Of a DNA stretch of 64,000 nt, positions 60,626-64,000 are shown piece after piece. Made by a program: the position numbers and the translations under genes. Numbering within the stretch: position 1 is the stretch's first letter; every line of letters starts with the position of its first letter. The notes beneath the pieces were generated by a model. That model did not search any database, had not been told where the DNA came from, and was given only the letters and a program-made list of their open reading frames with translations. The stretch lies in assembly GCA_016699515.1 (NCBI GenBank), contig CP064978.1, positions 186,001 through 250,000 of the forward strand. Reading direction: 5' to 3'. This stretch comes from Candidatus Peregrinibacteria bacterium. Lineage in GTDB: Bacteria; Patescibacteriota; Gracilibacteria; UM-FILTER-43-11.

Positions 60626-60877
60626 ATGTTTCGGTCACTACGTTTGTTGTTACAATTTTTTTCAATCTTTTTTTTAATCTACCTGGCGTATTTAGCTTTT
60701 TTTGTCGATCAATCGACACGGTGGCAACACTTTAAACAGCCTCAATTGGCTGGCTTTGAAACCCTGGAACAAGATAATACTATTTTAGATTTATTATCCG
60801 AACAAACTCAATTTGATTCATATAAGCCTTTATACGATGACCTCTTTAGTAAACCAACTATTTTTTCAACCTATTAA
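60626..60877 (+). CDS. Small membrane-anchored protein of the pilus locus
   Basis: 83 residues. One N-terminal membrane helix (LLQFFSIFFLIYLAYLAFFV) and a short polar exported tail. No family recognised; its place after pilO is that of PilP, but it has no lipobox or PilP motif. The gaps to its neighbours are 5 and 2 bp, so it is certainly in the operon. Confidence 0.6.
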   Translation: MFRSLRLLLQFFSIFFLIYLAYLAFFVDQSTRWQHFKQPQLAGFETLEQDNTILDLLSEQTQFDSYKPLYDDLFSKPTIFSTY

Positions 60878-60879
60878 TC

Positions 60880-62138
60880 ATGTTTCGTTACACTTTACAA
60901 ACAGCTGATGCATTTGGAAAAACACAGTGGATCGAAGTGTGTGCTTCTTCGTCGTCGCAGGCACTTGCCTTAGCATCTGAACAAGGATTTTCCGCTGATC
61001 AATCATCTATTGTGCGCGAAGAGGCGATTGGTTTTTGGGCTGATATAAAACGTAAATCCTTGCCTTTGATGGTTGGTAAAATTTCAAAAAAAGACCTTCT
61101 GCGCTTCATTAAAATGCTTGGTGGCTCTTTAGAGCGAGGCAGAACGATTAAGGAAAGCCTTGAATTTATCGGTGAAAATGAAGATCAACGTGCGGTTCAG
61201 CACATGATTTTTCAGTTGTTGAAACGTATGGAACACCCATTTGCCACCCAAATTGAACTTTTTGGGATCTATCCAGATTTGTTCGATGATGAATTTTTAG
61301 GCATTGTTGAGGCAGGCGAGTCGTCCTCTCATTTGGGCCGGTATCTGATCGATTATGTAGAGGAAAAGCAGCAACAAATTGCTTTGTTACGCCTATTTCA
61401 AACCGTTTTATTCAAACGCTTATTTACACTTTTAATGGTTTTTTCGGTCGCATTGGTTGTCATACTTTTTGTTGTTCCCCAGTTTAGTCACTTATTTGGT
61501 AGTGTGCTCACTATGCCCTGGCCTTTGCGCTTTCTAGTTTCGATCTCCACGATACTGCAACGTTTTGCCCCAATCTTTCTATTGATTTCAACGCTCGTAG
61601 TCGGAGTTTTTTATTACTTTGTTCGTTATCATTCACTCTTTCGTTTTTGGTGGCACGACTTTCTTTTGAGGCTGCCATTAATTGGTAAGACTTTAAAAAC
61701 CTACTACACCGCTCAATTTGCTTACCTGCTTTCTACTTTACTTACCAAGCATGTTGATTTGGTTCGCGCTATGACCATCATCATTCGCCAAAGCCATAAT
61801 GTGTGTATTCGATCTACTTGTGAACAGTTGCTTACCCGTATGAAGCGGGGAGCAGCTTGTTTCAGGCGATTTTGGATGAGCACCAAATCGGACGTGATTA
61901 TTTCATCTCTTCGATCGTTCAAGCGGCAAAAGTGGGTGGCGCTACTGCGAGTTTAGGTTCAACTTTGCTAGAAGTTCGCCACGATTTGCATGACTTGTTC
62001 ATAGTTCGACTGGAGCGCTCTGTACGTTATTTTAATCTAATTTTTTACGGATTCACTCTTTTGCTGGCTCTTTTTTTAGCTTATCCCATTGGTTCAGCTA
62101 TGATCGCTTTTTATGAAAATGCTCAATCGCTTATTTAA
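60880..62138 (+). CDS. Second PilC/GspF-like platform protein, one frameshift
   Basis: N-terminal PilC-type part (MFRYTLQTADAFGKTQW), then domain 1 (DLLRFIKMLGGSLERGRTIKESLEFIGEN) and domain 2 (YTAQFAYLLSTLLTKHVDLVRAMTII). The frame breaks at MKRGAACF; one more G in the run 61846-61849 gives MKRGSSLFQAILDEHQIGRDYFISSIVQAAKVGGATASLGSTLLEV and the last membrane helix, ending at 62138. Corrected ~419 residues, like the copy at 6442-7692. No ATPase is in this part of the locus. Confidence 0.85.
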
Positions 62139-62161
62139 TATTTACTTTTTAATGTTCACTT

Positions 62162-62755
62162 ATGAAACTGTTTATTCGTACCCTTTCCACCAATCGTTCT
62201 GGCTTTACCTTTGTTGAACTTTTAGTGGTGATTGTCATTATGGCTGTATTAGTGGCGGCTTCCGCTAATTATCTTTTTTCTCAAGGGGGTTCCAAAGCGC
62301 GAGATACCGAGCGCAAAAGTGAAATGAAGCAGATGGCCGCCTTGATCGAACAATTTACTTCATCGTATGGCGAGCCTCCGAACGAAGAAGTGCGTAGCCG
62401 AAAAATTCGTGGACGCGTAGCCGAATGCGAGTCGATTAGTGACTACAAAGCTTTAATGACCTGCTTTGATGCTTTGCAATATATCACTGGTGAAGGATTG
62501 CTTCAGCTATCAGAAGACCCAAAAGAGGGGATAGAGAACGACTCCGGTTCTCTTTATCATTATCTGTATGCGGCTACGCATAATGGCTGGAAGGTGTGTG
62601 CTCTTTTGGAAAATCAAACCGACCCTGACTTAAACGACGATTACACCGGCTCGGGTCAATTGGGCGCAATGGGCGAACGCACCTATTGCTTGGTGGCTTC
62701 CAATCGTTCTTTGAGTGATATTACCGGTGTCCAGCCAGGTTCTAGTGGTGAATAA
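62162..62755 (+). CDS. Type IV major pilin/GspG-like pseudopilin
   Basis: 197 residues. Leader MKLFIRTLSTNRSG then FTFVELLVVIVIMAVLVAAS with Glu5; SKARDTERKSEMKQMAALIEQFTSSYGEPP is the GspG-like alpha1 region. LYHYLYAATHNGWKVCALLE and TYCLVAS give a pair of cysteines near the C-terminus, as in D-region loops. Probably the most abundant subunit of this locus. Confidence 0.85.
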   Translation: MKLFIRTLSTNRSGFTFVELLVVIVIMAVLVAASANYLFSQGGSKARDTERKSEMKQMAALIEQFTSSYGEPPNEEVRSRKIRGRVAECESISDYKALMTCFDALQYITGEGLLQLSEDPKEGIENDSGSLYHYLYAATHNGWKVCALLENQTDPDLNDDYTGSGQLGAMGERTYCLVASNRSLSDITGVQPGSSGE

Positions 62756-62765
62756 TCCATTGCTT

Positions 62766-63381
62766 ATGCTCGTCTCTTTTTTTAATGCACGCAGAGGTTT
62801 TAGTTTTATTGAGCTTATTGTTGTTATTGCTTTAGCCCTTTTTTTAATCGGTTTACCCAGCCCAATGATTCAGTACTTTCGTTCACAGGCCTTGGTCAAC
62901 CAGGCCATTCATGCATTTTTGAATGATTGGTTGTTCGTTCGTAATGCAGCATTAAGCGGAAAATCGATCGCGGCTCTTCAACAAGATCCACTTAATCATT
63001 CAAACCGTATCGCTGATGCTTATGGCCTATGGATAGTGCCCGAGATCGATCTTTCCATTCAATATGTCGAGTTTCAACGCAGCGATTTTGGTTATAAAAC
63101 TCTTTATCGTTCGGAATCCACTTTGATCAGTCCTCCGATTCACTTTGAATTATTTGATTCAAATCATCAAAAAATCTCTAGCCCTGTTTTGGTTCTTTTT
63201 GAGCGCCCCTATGCAACTTTTTCATACTTCCTTTTTCCGATCAGTCTGATCAAATTGATGCATCATTATTGTCCTCCCCTACTCTTTGCCCAGTATAAAT
63301 TTTAGCTTTTCTTTTGAAGGCGTCGATTCGTCCCTGGCTGATTTATATGTCGATTCCAATGGCCTCATTTCAACTTTTTAA
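62766..63381 (+). CDS. GspH-like pseudopilin, C-terminus frameshifted
   Basis: From the ATG at 62766: MLVSFFNARRGFSFIELIVV with Glu5, then FRSQALVNQAIHAFLNDWLFVRNAAL, the GspH pattern. The original frame ends at 63305 with a hydrophobic tail that does not fit. A missing T in the run 63232-63236 gives SDQSDQIDASLLSSPTLCP, and another missing base near 63290 gives SINFSFSFEGVDSSLADLYVDSNGLISTF to the TAA at 63379-63381, a plausible beta-rich end. Two indels are therefore proposed. Confidence 0.65.
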
Positions 63382-63383
63382 CC

Positions 63384-64000
63384 ATGTACGTTTTTTTGAT
63401 TACGATCACATTGGCATTATATTCGTTCGTTTTGGTGAATGCCTCTGATTTGGTTCGCATGCATGCAATCGTTGGAGATTTAACTACTTCGTCTCAAGCT
63501 TTCTATGCGGCAGAAGGTTTTTTGGAACGATCGCTTAGCGAAATTGATGATTTAAACGCCCCTATTCAGCAAAAAAATTTCTCCCACCAACGACAAAATA
63601 ATATTGGTTCTTCTTTGTTTGTAAATCATCAAGGGATTCCTGTGCGTATTCATAATAGTGAATATCAATTGGACGCCGGCATTTTGATTGATCGCGAAGA
63701 TGAAACTTTAGATTATACTTCTATTGAGCCTGCCGCCTTTGATCGTTTACTTTTTCGTGAAGTTCCATTCGAGGCTAATTTTAATGAAATCCAATTTGAT
63801 TTTGGGCGTGAGCCAACTGCACTTTTATTCGAAATTTTTCAGTTTCCAAAAGAGGGAGATCCGCTCACTTTCCCTGACTTTGATTCATTTAAAAATGCTG
63901 CTGATTCTTCGGTAGATCGAGCCATTATTAATACCAATGATCCGGCTAGCTTTAAAACGTTTCAATTCAACAATACTATTGTATCGGCTTTTTCGGTTTC
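63384..64000 (+). CDS. PilX/GspK-like pilus-locus protein (3' partial)
   Basis: The frame is open from the ATG at 63384 to the right edge (205 codons, no stop). One N-terminal membrane helix (YVFLITITLALYSFVLV), then SSQAFYAAEGFLERSLSEID, the PilX hallmark 'QAFYAAEAG-like' segment, and an acidic exported part. It starts 2 bp after the GspH-like stop and has the same operon place as the PilX-like gene 1285-1914 in the first locus. Confidence 0.75.
   Translation, partial: MYVFLITITLALYSFVLVNASDLVRMHAIVGDLTTSSQAFYAAEGFLERSLSEIDDLNAPIQQKNFSHQRQNNIGSSLFVNHQGIPVRIHNSEYQLDAGILIDREDETLDYTSIEPAAFDRLLFREVPFEANFNEIQFDFGREPTALLFEIFQFPKEGDPLTFPDFDSFKNAADSSVDRAIINTNDPASFKTFQFNNTIVSAFSV

Noticed and set aside
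1..64000. Recoded TGA (genetic code 25, as in Gracilibacteria)
   Set aside because: Conserved genes end at TGA (rnhB and others) and none contains an in-frame TGA at Gly positions.

Overview
The window reads as a bacterial chromosome segment using the standard code: TGG for Trp, TGA only as a stop, no in-frame TGA in conserved genes. Gene content points to the Patescibacteria/CPR, perhaps a Peregrinibacteria-like lineage. The pointers are type IV pilus operons with pilins of unusual architecture, NBR1-type Ig modules on a cell-wall amidase, S-layer homology domains, a lone VirD4-like ATPase, compact overlapping genes and many AT-rich palindromic repeats between and inside genes. This placement is inference; no 16S rRNA or other decisive marker lies here. 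No CRISPR array, prophage or intact insertion sequence was seen.

Layout. 1-1295: the end of a GNAT/UvrC chimera, then a DJ-1/PfpI protein. 8919-1285 (minus): one long operon for a type IV pilus (PilB, PilC, three minor pilins, one carrying an NHL propeller) with a methyltransferase, a TagA/WecG glycosyltransferase and a PH-domain membrane protein. 9105-13449 (plus): a 1238-residue amidase/NBR1-Ig/SpoIID wall protein and tsaB. 13451-20696 (minus): patatin lipase, small membrane protein, glycosyltransferase, miaB and three poorly known genes, two of them exported. 20745-31144: nadC, mutY, the pABA operon (pabA-pabB-pabC), L-serine dehydratase, folP, PTPS/queD, folK, a lipoprotein and folE. 31262-39439: methyltransferases, YgjP-like metalloprotease, msrA, an ECF sigma/anti-sigma pair, tRNA-Ser(TGA), a beta-helix protein, a YjdF-like protein and ung. 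39605-49687: gyrA, a TSP3/PKD surface protein, rpmE, a second GT4, a RAYT remnant, the VirD4-like ATPase and a TyrA-PheA fusion. 49788-57637: rmlB, glmS, DUF1361, acylphosphatase, a metalloprotease, a flippase, rnhB, a Nudix protein and an unknown. 57756-64000 (plus): a second type IV pilus/type II-like locus (five pseudopilins, PilN fused to SLH repeats, PilO, PilC), cut by the right edge.

How the genes work together. Seven genes between 22.9 and 31.1 kb cover most of de novo folate synthesis. No folB is present, and the PTPS carries a CExxHGH motif that can supply that step. The two pilus loci, wall amidase, TagA, flippase, RmlB, GlmS and two GT4 enzymes form a cell-surface theme.

Two features run through the whole window. 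First, about fifteen conserved genes or gene parts are split by single-base indels, mostly in short homopolymers (uvrC, pilV-like, methyltransferases, pabB, pabC, tyrA-pheA, glmS, pilC2, gspH-like and others). Consensus error is the simplest reading, and I give reconstructed spans. Second, several families of short palindromic or AT-rich repeats sit at gene boundaries and sometimes inside coding sequence. The clearest is a 32-bp perfect palindrome present twice, with a 38-bp relative, in the pabA-pabB-pabC operon.
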